Under the pieces are notes generated by a model that made no database searches, had not been told where the DNA came from, and saw nothing but the letters and a program-made list of their open reading frames with translations. From assembly GCA_905339235.1 (NCBI GenBank), contig CAJPFG010000002.1, positions 62,001 through 126,000 on the forward strand: DNA of 64,000 nt, in the 5' to 3' direction. Positions 33,607-43,440 of this stretch are shown here, in pieces. The DNA is from Phycisphaerales bacterium (lineage in GTDB: Bacteria > Planctomycetota > Phycisphaerae > Phycisphaerales > UBA1924). Positions within the stretch are counted from its first letter, which is position 1, and every line of letters starts with the position of its first letter. The position numbers and the translations under genes are program-made.

Positions 33607-36498
33607 ATGCGTCTCACCGCTGTTTTCGTCGGCTGCGCGGCCCTTGCCGCCGCGGCTTGTGCCCAGAGTCTTGTCGTGCAGTCGCCGTTTCCCACCGGCC
33701 GCAATCTGGGTGGCGCGGCGTTCCTGACCCCGGACCATGGGTTCATCGTGGGTGACAACCACCACCTGATCGAGACCGCCAACGGCGGGCAGTCCTGGAT
33801 TACCCGGATGGCCACCGGCCTTTCGACGGACCCGTTCTACACGATCACCTTCGCCTCGCCCACGCACGGGTACGTCGCGGGGAACAACCAGGACGCGTAC
33901 CGGACTACCAACGGCGGGGCGACGTGGACGCCGATGCCCGCGATGGCGTCGGGCTCGGTCCGCGCGCTGGACTTCATCACGCCGACCACCGGCTTTGCCG
34001 GGTACAACGGCGCCTGCACGTGGACGCCCGACGGGGGAGCCACGTGGCAACTGCGGGGCGTCTACCCCGATGCGCCCATCGTCTTCGGGATGGACTTTCG
34101 CGACGCGAGCGTGGGGCTGGCGAGCGGGATCCGCTCGACGCCGTACCACGACGGGGGGATCTACAAGACCATCGACGGCGGCTTGACCTGGTCGCTGGTC
34201 TACGACGGCAGCGTGAACGACGTCATCTGGCTCGACAACACTTCAGCCGTCGCGATTGACGGCACATGGATCATCCGCTCCGACGACGAAGGGGCGACGT
34301 GGTATCCGTACTCCTTCACGGTGATCGACACCGGCTTCTCGGAGTTCACAAGGGCGGGGCAGTCCAACACGCTCGCGGGTGTTTCGCTCGCGGGTGATAT
34401 CTGGGTTTCGACGGACCTGGGCATGTCGTGGTGGCGCGTGGTGGAGGGGATGGGCGTGCTCCCCGCGACGTGGGCGATCGAGTTCTCCGATGATCTTCAC
34501 GGGTGGGTGGTGGGGGCCAACGGCCTCACATTCAAGACGATCGACGGCGGCATTTCGTGGCAACTCATGAACTCCGGGTGCGGGGATGAGATCACCGACA
34601 TCCAGTTCGCCGACGATCAGAACGGACTGGCAGTGACGCACTTCGGATTTGTCTTCACCACGCACAACGGCGGTCAGCGGTGGGACGTGGCGCGGCTGAA
34701 GGTCACGGGGGTGTTGTTCGGGCGCGACGAGGGGCTCGGCGCGGCGTTCGCGCTGGACGCCAACGACTGGTGGGCGGGCGGCGCGGGCGGCGTGCTCTTC
34801 CACACCCTCGACGGCGGGGAGTTCTGGACATCGATGGGCTATCCGAATCAGCCCTGGGGTTCGTCGGAAATTACGGCGATCCACTTCTCAGATCAGTTCA
34901 ACGGGTTCGTCGGCACCAACGCCGCGGGCTCGTCTTCGTTCTGGCGCACCTACGACGGCGGGTTCACGTGGACGGCGGTGCCGGGCATGGGCGGGTGGGT
35001 ATCGAGCATCGACTTCGTGGGCCAGCGGGGCTGGATGATCTACCCCAGCAACGTGGTGTTTCGCACGATCAACGGCGGGGACACCTGGACACAGGTGACC
35101 GTTTCCGGCGGCGGACAGGACTGGTATACCGCGACCGACATCGACTTCTGCGACGCGAACAACGGCTGGGTGGTGGGCTGGTACGGCTCGCTGGCCAAGA
35201 GCACCAACGGCGGGGCGAGTTGGGTCCCGCAGATGCAGCCGCAGAACGAGACGTTCTTCGATGTGAGCGTCCTGTCTTCCAGCGAGGCGTGGGTGATCGG
35301 GTACGACAACTCCTCGTACGGCTACTTCTACAAGCGCACCACCAACGGCGGTACGACCTGGACGCGGACCAACCTCGCGTACGAGGAGAGCCTCACGGAG
35401 ATGTTCGTGCGGCCCAGCGGCCGGGCGTGGTTTGCGGGCGGCATCGGCAAGATCGTCGTCAAGCCCGCGCCCCCGCTGACGCTGACGCTGCCATCGGGCA
35501 CGCCCGCGACCGCGGCCCCCGGACAGAATGCAAGTTTCACGGTTCGCATCACCCCCGGTGAACAGCAGATCGCCTCGGGCGCGGTGCACGTCCGGGCTCG
35601 CGCGACGGATCCGTACCAAGCCATCCCGCTGACCTACCTCTCCGGGAACGACTGGACCGCGACCCTTCCGGGATTCGCGTGCGGTGATTCGCCGCAGTTC
35701 TACGTGACCGCCACCGGGGCCGGCGGCACCACGGTCACGCTCCCGACCAACGCGCCCACTGGCGCGTACACGATGCGGGTGGGGGTCTTCCAGACCGGCT
35801 ACCTGCTCGAGACCGAGTTTGCCGGCGGTCTGCCGGCGGGCTGGAGCACCACGGGCCTGTGGCATGCCTCCAGCGGGTGCGCGCCCCCGGGGTCGTGCGG
35901 CGCGGGTGCGCCCAGGATGTACTTTGGCCAGGAGGCCGCGTGCAACTTCAACACGGGCGCGAGGGCCGCGGGAATTCTGCGCACGCCGAACATCACGCTC
36001 CCGACGCTTCAGCCGGGGCAGAACATCACGCTGACCTTCTGCTCGGCGCTGGACACCGAGTACAACAACGGCGAGTACGGCGACGACGACCAGGCGCAGT
36101 TGTGGTGGGTCTCCGGCGCCACGCAGTATCCGATGGAGTGGTTCACCGACCACAGCGTGTTGAACACCCGCTCGTTCAATCTCAATGCCCGCGCGGGGCA
36201 GACCGGACGCCTGGAGTGGCGGTTTGACTCGATGAACACATACCTGAACGCGTACCGCGGCTGGCACGTGGACAATGTCCGCCTGAGTGCGCCGATGCTG
36301 GTGTGCATCCCGCCGTGCGATCCGGACGTGAACTGCGACGGGGCGGTGAACGGGTTTGACGTGCAGGCGGTCGAGGAGGCGGTCAACGGCGACTTCGCGA
36401 ACTTCTGCCAATCCAGCGCCGACCTGAACAACGACGGCACGGAGAACGGATTCGACATCGAGGTGGAGGAGCAGCGGGTGAACGGGGCGCCCTGCTGA
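33607..36498 (+). CDS. Secreted YCF48/BNR-repeat propeller protein with dockerin-like tail
   Basis: The 963-residue protein has a signal peptide (cleavage near AACAQ, about 20). Repeated blades of the form TxNGGxTW (NGGQSWIT, NGGATWTPM, DGGATWQLR, DGGLTWSLV, NGGDTWTQV, NGGTTWTR) resemble YCF48/BNR-type propellers. These often bind partners or glycans; sialidase activity is not implied, since no catalytic residues were recognised. A jelly-roll-like region (about 740-890) precedes the dockerin-like tail (36316-36498). AGGAG before ATG 33607 decides the start over the in-frame ATG at 33574. Confidence 0.8.
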   Translation: MRLTAVFVGCAALAAAACAQSLVVQSPFPTGRNLGGAAFLTPDHGFIVGDNHHLIETANGGQSWITRMATGLSTDPFYTITFASPTHGYVAGNNQDAYRTTNGGATWTPMPAMASGSVRALDFITPTTGFAGYNGACTWTPDGGATWQLRGVYPDAPIVFGMDFRDASVGLASGIRSTPYHDGGIYKTIDGGLTWSLVYDGSVNDVIWLDNTSAVAIDGTWIIRSDDEGATWYPYSFTVIDTGFSEFTRAGQSNTLAGVSLAGDIWVSTDLGMSWWRVVEGMGVLPATWAIEFSDDLHGWVVGANGLTFKTIDGGISWQLMNSGCGDEITDIQFADDQNGLAVTHFGFVFTTHNGGQRWDVARLKVTGVLFGRDEGLGAAFALDANDWWAGGAGGVLFHTLDGGEFWTSMGYPNQPWGSSEITAIHFSDQFNGFVGTNAAGSSSFWRTYDGGFTWTAVPGMGGWVSSIDFVGQRGWMIYPSNVVFRTINGGDTWTQVTVSGGGQDWYTATDIDFCDANNGWVVGWYGSLAKSTNGGASWVPQMQPQNETFFDVSVLSSSEAWVIGYDNSSYGYFYKRTTNGGTTWTRTNLAYEESLTEMFVRPSGRAWFAGGIGKIVVKPAPPLTLTLPSGTPATAAPGQNASFTVRITPGEQQIASGAVHVRARATDPYQAIPLTYLSGNDWTATLPGFACGDSPQFYVTATGAGGTTVTLPTNAPTGAYTMRVGVFQTGYLLETEFAGGLPAGWSTTGLWHASSGCAPPGSCGAGAPRMYFGQEAACNFNTGARAAGILRTPNITLPTLQPGQNITLTFCSALDTEYNNGEYGDDDQAQLWWVSGATQYPMEWFTDHSVLNTRSFNLNARAGQTGRLEWRFDSMNTYLNAYRGWHVDNVRLSAPMLVCIPPCDPDVNCDGAVNGFDVQAVEEAVNGDFANFCQSSADLNNDGTENGFDIEVEEQRVNGAPC

Positions 36499-36607
36499 GC
36501 ACGCCACGGGCCTTGGTTGCGGGAAAAGAGGCGGTTTTGCGGCCGGAGATTCTGTTGGGGGATTTCGCGGCGAGTGGTATGCTGCGTTCCGACCCGGAGG
36601 GACTGCC

Positions 36608-37954
36608 ATGGTCTGGACGCAGGGGCTTGCGGCGCGGAGCGGGCGGGTGATTGGCGTGCTGGGGGCGGCGTTGATCGCGGTGGCCGCGGCGGCGCAGCCG
36701 GTGTGGCAGTTCAACCCCGCAAACGGTCTCAACGCGATGGTGAACGTGACGGCGACGTACGGCGGTTCGCAGCCGGCGGCGGACGCGGAGATTTTCTACG
36801 CGCCGGGGTACTCGATCGGCCCGGAGGTGTACGACTTCGGGAGCGACGCGAGCGCATCGTCGGTGTTGAGCGGGGCGGGGTGGTCGCTCTCGGCCTCGGG
36901 GGTGAGCGTCATCGCGATCCGCGGGCTGAACACGCCCACGGTGGAGATTTACTACCGGGTGTCGGCGTTGGACGACGCGTCGGCGCCGCCGCTTCCGACG
37001 CCGTATTCCACGGACAGCACGGCTTCGCTCGACGCGTTTCTTCCTCTGGAGGTGGGTGGTGCCCCGCCAAACACCAGTTACCACGTGGCCTGCCAGTACG
37101 AGTACTTCGGAAACGGCGTGACGATTGCGGAACTGGGACAGGACGATCACTCCAGGGCGCAGTCGTACTTCGCGCTCACCAACGGCGTCGGCGGCTTCTG
37201 GCCCGTGATTGCGGGCTATTACGAGGGGACCAACAGCGGCGGGACGCAGACGGGGAATCTGGGCGCCATCGCGGGGCACGACCTTCCGGCGCAGCCCGCG
37301 ACGCTCTACGCATCGGTGAACTTCACCAGCGCGCACACGGACATGTCCTCGCCGGGGAATGGGACCTTTGCCAACGAGGATCTGTGCGGGGCGGAGTTCT
37401 ACGCGCGGGTCACGCTGACGATCGGCGCGGTGTGCCCTCGTCCGACCATCAGCCCGCAGCCGGTGAATACGCCCGCGTGCCCGCTCGGGCAGGCCAGCCT
37501 TACGGTCGGCGCATCGGGGGGCGGACCATACACGTATCGGTGGGAGTACGAGTACGTCTACCCGGGCGGCTCGGACTGGATCGGCCTGGCCGACGGCCCG
37601 TTCCCGCTGGGCGGGCAGGCGGTGGTCAGCGGCTCGCAGACCGACTCGCTGACGATCTCCAGCGCGGACGATACGTCCGCGACGCGATACCGGGTCTTTG
37701 TCGGCAATCAGTGCGGAGGCCGGTTCAGCGTCCCCGCGCGGCTGACCATTGATCCGGGAGCGTGCCCGCAGTGCGATCCGGACGTGAACTGCGACGGCTC
37801 GATCAACGGGTTCGACATCGAGGCGACAGAGCAGGCGGTGAACGGCGACTTCTCGAACTTCTGCCAGGCCTCGGCCGATCTGAACGGGGACGGGGCAGAG
37901 AATGGGTTTGACATCGAGACCGAGGAGCAGCGGGTGAACGGGGCGCCCTGCTGA
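36608..37954 (+). CDS. Secreted beta-rich protein with dockerin-like tail
   Basis: The 448-residue protein has a signal peptide ending near AAAAQ (about 30). The N-terminal region (about 30-280) is a beta-rich domain of unknown family. A second Ig-like part follows (CPRPTISPQPVNTPACPLGQ ... YTYRWEYEYV). The dockerin-like tail is at 37772-37954. GGAGGG before the ATG supports the start. No catalytic motif is visible. Confidence 0.75.
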   Translation: MVWTQGLAARSGRVIGVLGAALIAVAAAAQPVWQFNPANGLNAMVNVTATYGGSQPAADAEIFYAPGYSIGPEVYDFGSDASASSVLSGAGWSLSASGVSVIAIRGLNTPTVEIYYRVSALDDASAPPLPTPYSTDSTASLDAFLPLEVGGAPPNTSYHVACQYEYFGNGVTIAELGQDDHSRAQSYFALTNGVGGFWPVIAGYYEGTNSGGTQTGNLGAIAGHDLPAQPATLYASVNFTSAHTDMSSPGNGTFANEDLCGAEFYARVTLTIGAVCPRPTISPQPVNTPACPLGQASLTVGASGGGPYTYRWEYEYVYPGGSDWIGLADGPFPLGGQAVVSGSQTDSLTISSADDTSATRYRVFVGNQCGGRFSVPARLTIDPGACPQCDPDVNCDGSINGFDIEATEQAVNGDFSNFCQASADLNGDGAENGFDIETEEQRVNGAPC

Positions 37955-38095
37955 GGCGCTTCGGCGCGAAGGGTGCGTGAGTGAACCGGCGAATCGTCGC
38001 TGTCGGCGCGCTGGGGTGAAGTTGGCGCCGGGCGCGGGCCACCGGTCGCCTTCTTGAACTCATCTCGCGGTCCGCAAACAAGCAGGAGCCGCACC

Positions 38096-40084
38096 ATGCG
38101 TCGCGCACACGCCGCGTTGTACTCCGTTCTCTCCGCCTCGCTCGCCGCGCACGCCCTCGCCGGGCCGCCGGGCGATTACGGGGATGCTCCGGTCGGGAAC
38201 AACGGCCAGGGGATCGACGCGTATCCCGGGGTGGTGGCGCGCTGGGACACGCTGTACAACCACACGAACACGGTCTTTTCGCCGCAGTGGCCGCAGGGGG
38301 CCTGGCTCAACACCGGGGCGACGTGCCTTCTGGGCGATATCGGCCCGACCACGCGCAACGACAGCACGATGACGCCCGGGCTTCCCGAGAACGACTGCGC
38401 ACCGGTGATCCTGCTCTACACGAGCCCGCCGAACCCCGGCGCCAACCCGCTCGCCGACGTCGAGGTGACGGTCTCCACGACGAACGCGCACGCCGGCGGC
38501 GATACGGTCTACCTCAACATCTGGATCGATCAGAACCGCGACGGCCAGTGGAAGGATGGCTACTACCTCGCAAGTCCGCTGGCCGCATGGAACCTGGAGT
38601 GGGCGGTGCAGGACGTGCCCGTGATGCTGCCCCCGGGCACCCGCGCACGCGTCAATACCGCGGGGATCCGCCTCGAGAACCCGCTGGCGAGCGTCTGGCT
38701 CCGCGTGATGGTCTCGGATGAACCCGTGGGGGACGCCTTCCGCGGACCGGCGGGGACACCCGAGAACTTCTGGGACAGCACGATGATCGCCGCGCACAAC
38801 TTCCACGGCGAGATCGAGGATCATCTGCTGAGTTTCCAGAACAACCCACCGGGGCAGACGCCGGTCCCGGGTGTGTGGTACCGGGTCCTGTATAACGGAA
38901 TCGCGCCGCCTCCGGGCGGGGCCAAGCCGGCGTGCGACCTGTTCTACAAGGGTCCGTGGCGCGTTTTCACGCCCAAGTGCGCCGGCGGAATCACGTTCCC
39001 GCTGATCTACACGTCGTCGGACCGCAACGGCGGGTGCGGGCTCGCGCCGGCGCTGTGGGGGATGTACGGCCTCAAGCATGTCGCGGGAATTGTCGGCCCG
39101 CCCACCGTCAACGTGGCCGCGGCGTTTCCCGCCGGGGCGGTGATGGGGGCGGTGAACATGGTGTGCCCGCCGCCGGGCGGGGCGCCGGCGTTGCCCGCGG
39201 CCATTCCCGCGCAGGGCGCGCGGATGGCGAGCATGACCGTCCCCGTGGCAAGCATTACCGGCCCCGGGCGGATCAACATCTTCGCGTGCTACCCCGACCC
39301 GCCGAAGCGATTCCGGGCATACCGGGCGTTCTTCAACCACTTCACCTGCGGCAGCATCCACGCGGGGCGGACCGTGTTTGAGTATCCCGAGACGGGCGTG
39401 ACCCTGGCCGCGGCGACCGTGAGCGGGGCCGGGCAGACCGCGGACTACTGCGACTTCGAGTACGGCGGGCTGGAAGAGGACTTCATCGATCCCATCGAGA
39501 ATCGCCCCTTCCCCGATCCGGATTTCACGAACTACACGTTCAACCTCCATACGCCGGGCTCGATGGCGCAACTGGTCAACTGGGACTCGGTGTCGCCTCC
39601 CAACTCGCTCTTCCTGGCGCAGGCGACGTACCTGGTGCGGCCGACATTCCCGGATCGCTACGAGGCCGCGTCGGTCGAACTGTGGCACCGCGGCAGCATG
39701 TGCACCGTCATGCTTATGAGCGAAAACGGTGAGACGCTGCTCGTCACCGCCCCCGAGGTCACCCGGTGGGACCAGATGCGCATCGAAGTCCCCGACGGGT
39801 TCAAACTCGATTCGATCGTCGTGGATACGCCCGGCGAACTCAATCTCGACAATGTCTTCGTGGACCTTCGCGAAACGCCGGCCGCGCCGCCCCCGCCCGC
39901 CTGCGACCCCGACGTGAACTGCGATGGGACGGTCAACGGGTTCGACATCGAGGCGACCGAGCAGGCGGTGAACGGCGACTACAGCAACTTCTGCCAGGAC
40001 TCGGCGGACCTCAACGGCGACGGCGCCGAGAACGGCTTTGATATCGAGACGGAAGAGCAGCGCGTGAACGGCGCGCCCTGCTGA
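38096..40084 (+). CDS. Secreted GEVED-domain protein with dockerin-like tail
   Basis: The 662-residue protein has a signal peptide (MRRAHAALYSVLSASLAAHALA). The mature protein begins GPPGDYGDAPVGNN and includes NIWIDQNRDGQW and NFHGEIEDHLL, the GEVED-domain signature found in large bacterial surface proteins. A region of about 300 residues (about 260-590) of unknown fold follows, then the dockerin-like tail (39902-40084). AGGAG upstream of ATG 38096 supports the start. Likely extracellular. Confidence 0.78.
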   Translation: MRRAHAALYSVLSASLAAHALAGPPGDYGDAPVGNNGQGIDAYPGVVARWDTLYNHTNTVFSPQWPQGAWLNTGATCLLGDIGPTTRNDSTMTPGLPENDCAPVILLYTSPPNPGANPLADVEVTVSTTNAHAGGDTVYLNIWIDQNRDGQWKDGYYLASPLAAWNLEWAVQDVPVMLPPGTRARVNTAGIRLENPLASVWLRVMVSDEPVGDAFRGPAGTPENFWDSTMIAAHNFHGEIEDHLLSFQNNPPGQTPVPGVWYRVLYNGIAPPPGGAKPACDLFYKGPWRVFTPKCAGGITFPLIYTSSDRNGGCGLAPALWGMYGLKHVAGIVGPPTVNVAAAFPAGAVMGAVNMVCPPPGGAPALPAAIPAQGARMASMTVPVASITGPGRINIFACYPDPPKRFRAYRAFFNHFTCGSIHAGRTVFEYPETGVTLAAATVSGAGQTADYCDFEYGGLEEDFIDPIENRPFPDPDFTNYTFNLHTPGSMAQLVNWDSVSPPNSLFLAQATYLVRPTFPDRYEAASVELWHRGSMCTVMLMSENGETLLVTAPEVTRWDQMRIEVPDGFKLDSIVVDTPGELNLDNVFVDLRETPAAPPPPACDPDVNCDGTVNGFDIEATEQAVNGDYSNFCQDSADLNGDGAENGFDIETEEQRVNGAPC

Positions 40085-40140
40085 AGTGGCACGAGCCCGC
40101 GGGTCGCCGAGACGGAGTGTCCTCGTCCGACAAGTGGAAA

Positions 40141-40180
40141 GCCGGGCGCGCCCGCAACCGCGGCACGCCCGGCTTCTTCA
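40141..40180 (+). terminator. Putative terminator after the GEVED gene
   Basis: GCCGGGCG (40141-40148) pairs with CGCCCGGC (40166-40173), followed by TTCTTC. It lies 56 bp after the stop at 40084. The T-run is imperfect. Confidence 0.5.
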
Positions 40181-40221
40181 TGCGCTCTTGCGTCCGCGCA
40201 CCGTCCGGGTATCTTGATGGC

Positions 40222-41559
40222 ATGCCCCGCACCTCTTTCCGTGCCCTGTCCAGCATGTTGGCGCTTCTCGGCGCCGCGTCTTTGTCGGCCGCTCAGGCCA
40301 CCTTCCGCGGCCTGGGCGACCTTCCGGGGGGCGGGTTTTACAGTGAGGCGTGGGGCCTGTCGGGAGACGGCGCGGTTGTCGCCGCGGCGAGCGTGGTCGG
40401 CGGAGGCGGACCTTTTTCCACCCTCGACGCGTTCATGGATGTCGAGGGCTCGGGCACGATCGCCTCGGGGCTGGGCCCCACCGCCAGCGCCCGGGCATTC
40501 GCCGCGAGCGGCGACGGCGGGCTGGTGGTCGGGGTCGCGGATTACGGGAGTTTCAGTTCGCTGGGAGCGCAGGCCTTTGTGTGGCCCGTGGGCGGCGCGC
40601 CGGTCCTGATCGGCGACCTGCCCGACGGTCCGACGGGCGTGCCGCGGAGTTACGCGCGCGGCGTCTCGATGGACGGCCGCTACGTCGTGGGCATCGGCGA
40701 AAGCGCGGGCGGAACCGAGGCGTGGCGCTATGACTCGTTCACGAGCACGTTCGAACCGCTGGGCGTGCTTCCCGGCGGGCAGTACGCGAGTTACGCGTAC
40801 GGCGTCTCGGCCGATGGCGCGGTGGTGGTGGGGCAGAGTTACGGCGGCCCCGACCAGCAGGCCGTGTACTGGGACGAAGCCGGCATCCACGCGATGGGCT
40901 TCATGCCCACGCCCCCGGGCTACGCGCCGGCGAGTTCGGCGGAGGCCGCGAGCAACGACGGCTCGGTGATCGTGGGCTGGTCGCGAAGCATGAACTCGCT
41001 AAACGGGACCGAGGCGTTCCGCTGGACCGCGGCGACGGGCATGGTGCCGTTGGGCGACCTTGCGGGCGGGGCGTTCCAGAGTTGGGCGTACGACGTTTCG
41101 GGCGATGGATCGGTGGTGGTGGGGCGGGCCAGCATCGCCGGCCCCTGCGGGCCCTTCGGGTGCAACTCCGAAGGCCGCGCGTTCATCTGGGACGAGGCGC
41201 ACGGCATGCGCGATCTCCAGCAGGTGCTGACAGACCTTGGCGTGGATCTCACGGGCTGGAAACTCCTCGAAGCCCGCGGGGTTTCCTTCGACGGGCGCGT
41301 GATCACCGGCAGCGGCCTCAACCCCGAGGGACTCGGCGAGGCGTGGGTCGCATCGCTTTCACCCGCGCCGCCGGCGTGCGAGCCCGACGTGAACTGCGAC
41401 GGCGCGGTCAACGGCTTCGATGTGCAGGCGACCGAAGAGGCCGTGAACGGCGACTTCGCGAACTTCTGCATGCCCAGCGCGGACCTGAACGGCGACGGCA
41501 CGGAGAACGGCTTCGATATCGAAACCGAGGAACAGCGCGTCAACGGCGCGCCGTGCTGA
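40222..41559 (+). CDS. Secreted HAF-repeat protein with dockerin-like tail
   Basis: The 445-residue protein has a signal peptide (to about residue 26). Several HAF-type repeats follow: LGDLPGGGFYSEAWGLSGDG, YARGVSMDGRYVVG, LPGGQYASYAYGVSADGAVVVG and GDLAGGAFQSWAYDVSGDGSVVVG. These form a predicted extracellular propeller-like domain of unknown role. The tail (41377-41559) begins CEPD instead of CDPD. The ATG at 40222 is chosen because the signal peptide begins there. This is the last of the six-gene run. Confidence 0.78.
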   Translation: MPRTSFRALSSMLALLGAASLSAAQATFRGLGDLPGGGFYSEAWGLSGDGAVVAAASVVGGGGPFSTLDAFMDVEGSGTIASGLGPTASARAFAASGDGGLVVGVADYGSFSSLGAQAFVWPVGGAPVLIGDLPDGPTGVPRSYARGVSMDGRYVVGIGESAGGTEAWRYDSFTSTFEPLGVLPGGQYASYAYGVSADGAVVVGQSYGGPDQQAVYWDEAGIHAMGFMPTPPGYAPASSAEAASNDGSVIVGWSRSMNSLNGTEAFRWTAATGMVPLGDLAGGAFQSWAYDVSGDGSVVVGRASIAGPCGPFGCNSEGRAFIWDEAHGMRDLQQVLTDLGVDLTGWKLLEARGVSFDGRVITGSGLNPEGLGEAWVASLSPAPPACEPDVNCDGAVNGFDVQATEEAVNGDFANFCMPSADLNGDGTENGFDIETEEQRVNGAPC

Positions 41560-41641
41560 GGTAGCACCAGCCTCCCGGCGCCTCCCGCGACGGTTGTGAT
41601 GTGCGTGCGCGGCCGCGTGAACCAGTCATTTCATGGCACTC

Positions 41642-41679
41642 AAAAAAATCGCAGGGCGGGAGCCTGTGGCTCTCCGCCC
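41642..41679 (-). terminator. Strong intrinsic terminator, minus strand
   Basis: GGGCGGGAGCC (41654-41664) pairs with GGCTC and CCGCCC (41668-41679) with one bulged T and a TGT loop. On the minus strand it is followed by a run of seven T's (41642-41648). It ends the PEP-CTERM-like transcription unit and may also stop the plus-strand gene. Confidence 0.85.
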
Positions 41680-41808
41680 CGCCAAGGAACCCCGACTGGT
41701 GCTCGGGATTGAGCGTCAAAGTCCAACTTGTTCAGCGACGCGCCAGTGATTCTGTCACACGATTCGGCGAGATTTTCCTAAATTTCCGCCCCGCATGTGG
41801 CTGCGTCT

Positions 41809-42516
41809 TTAGTTCATACGCCGCCGGCGGGTGAGGCAGACCCCGCCCAGCCCCAGCAGGGCAAGGGCGCTGGGGGTCGGGATGACGCGGAGGTCCGCCT
41901 GGTCGGCGAAGTGTCCGTCGAACTCCACGCCGCTGCCGTTGTTGAGGACGTTCTCGTTAGCGCCCAGGCGGAAGCCGATGTACTGGGTCGCCGCGGGGAG
42001 ATTGAGGCTTACCGCGATCGGCTCCCACGTCGCGGGGTTGTTGTCGGAGATCAGGCCCTGGCTCATCGTTGCCAGAGGGCTGTTCAGGTTCTGAGCATCG
42101 CCGAGGGTTGCGAAGGCGTAAAGAAGCAGCCCGAACCCGGTGTCCACCGTACCCGCGGCGTTCTGTCCCACGCGGTTCACAAGCACCGTCCCGCCTGCGA
42201 CGCCCGTGCCTGGAGCGATCATCGCCTGCATGGTCGGCGAGGTGACGTCCACGATCTGGACGACGTCGCACGAGACCAAGCCGCTCGGGCCGCCGGGGGC
42301 GGTGTTGATGAACTGGAGCATCCGGGGCCCGCTGAAGGGCGTGATGCCGCTGGTGGGCCCGACGAACGCGCAGTTGTCGAAGGCCCACTGGCCGACGGGG
42401 AAGGGCGTACCGCCGACGGCGGGCGAGCCGGTGTCGAAGCCGGCGTCGTTGAGTTGCGCCTGCGCGCTCGAGGCGAGCAGACCCGACAATGCGAGGACGA
42501 TCATGCGTGCCTTCAT
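41809..42516 (-). CDS. PEP-CTERM-like secreted protein (paralogue A)
   Basis: The 235-residue protein has a signal peptide (MKARMIVLALSGLLASSAQAQ), a beta-rich middle, and a C-terminal sorting tail: VIPTPSALALLGLGGVCLTRRRRMN, i.e. PTP in place of PEP, a hydrophobic helix and an arginine cluster. This is the architecture processed by exosortase-like systems and often linked to exopolysaccharide. AAGGAG precedes the ATG. It is a paralogue of the next gene upstream, with the same order of motifs (QIVDVTSPTMQAMI versus QIVDLTAAADQAII). Confidence 0.8.
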   Translation of the reverse strand: MKARMIVLALSGLLASSAQAQLNDAGFDTGSPAVGGTPFPVGQWAFDNCAFVGPTSGITPFSGPRMLQFINTAPGGPSGLVSCDVVQIVDVTSPTMQAMIAPGTGVAGGTVLVNRVGQNAAGTVDTGFGLLLYAFATLGDAQNLNSPLATMSQGLISDNNPATWEPIAVSLNLPAATQYIGFRLGANENVLNNGSGVEFDGHFADQADLRVIPTPSALALLGLGGVCLTRRRRMN

Positions 42517-42572
42517 GCCGAACTCCTTTATGTGGAATGCCGCGCCGCGTCGGTGAACGTGGCGCGGCCGGA

Positions 42573-43274
42573 TCAGTTGTTGCGTCGGCGGCGCGCGACG
42601 AACAGCCCGCCCAGGCCGGCCAGTCCGATCGCGCCCGGCGCGGGCGTGAGGGTGAGGCGGACATCGTCGGCGTAGTGGCCCTGGAACTCCGGGGGGCCGC
42701 TGTCGTTGACCACGTTCTCCACGGCCGCGAGGTGGATGGTGATGTACTGCGTGCCGATGGGCAGGGCGAGCGTGGTGGTGAGGGCCTCCCACGAGTTGAG
42801 ATTGCCGTCGGAGATCAGGGTGTTGCTGGCCAGGCCCGAGGCCGCAAGCGCCTGGGCGTTGGCGTACGACGTGTGCGACCGCACGTTGATGTCGAAGCGC
42901 GTGTCCACGGGCGAAGGCACCGGGCCGGGCACGCGGTTGAAGACGGCGCCGATCGAGAGGCTCCCGAAGCCGGTGGAGATGATCGCCTGATCCGCCGCGG
43001 CCGTGAGGTCCACGATCTGGAAGATGTCGCTGACCACGCCCGGGCCGGACCCGCCGCCGGACGTGTCGATGAACTTGAGCATCTGATTGCCGGAGGCGGG
43101 CGTGATGCCGTTCTCGGCCGTGACGAAGTTGTGCCCGTCCCATCGCCAGTCGGTGGTGAGCGGACCGCCCATCACGGGCACGCCAAACTCGAAGGACGGG
43201 TTGAAGACCGTCGCACCAAAGGCGGATCCGGCTACGGACATGACAGCGCAGAGTGACAGCATGGAAGTTCGCAT
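42573..43274 (-). CDS. PEP-CTERM-like secreted protein (paralogue B)
   Basis: The 233-residue protein has a signal peptide (MRTSMLSLCAVMSVAGSAFGA), a DUF642-like beta-sandwich pattern (ATVFNPSFEFGVPVMGGPLTTDW), and a C-terminal tail LTPAPGAIGLAGLGGLFVARRRRNN with PAP in place of PEP. AGGAG before the ATG supports the start. It lies 56 bp upstream of paralogue A on the same strand, a likely tandem duplication in one operon ending at the terminator at 41642-41679. Confidence 0.8.
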   Translation of the reverse strand: MRTSMLSLCAVMSVAGSAFGATVFNPSFEFGVPVMGGPLTTDWRWDGHNFVTAENGITPASGNQMLKFIDTSGGGSGPGVVSDIFQIVDLTAAADQAIISTGFGSLSIGAVFNRVPGPVPSPVDTRFDINVRSHTSYANAQALAASGLASNTLISDGNLNSWEALTTTLALPIGTQYITIHLAAVENVVNDSGPPEFQGHYADDVRLTLTPAPGAIGLAGLGGLFVARRRRNN

Positions 43275-43440
43275 CGGGGGCTCCTTGAAATCAGGGGTTC
43301 GGGGTTCGCCACGAGTTTTCCGGCCCACCCGGGCCGAACCCTGGCACCCGGGGAGCGACGGGCCGCCGTGGCACTCACGCTCCGGATCGCGCTTTTGCGT
43401 GGACCGCATTTGCCCGGCCGCGCCCCTACCCTTTCACCCC

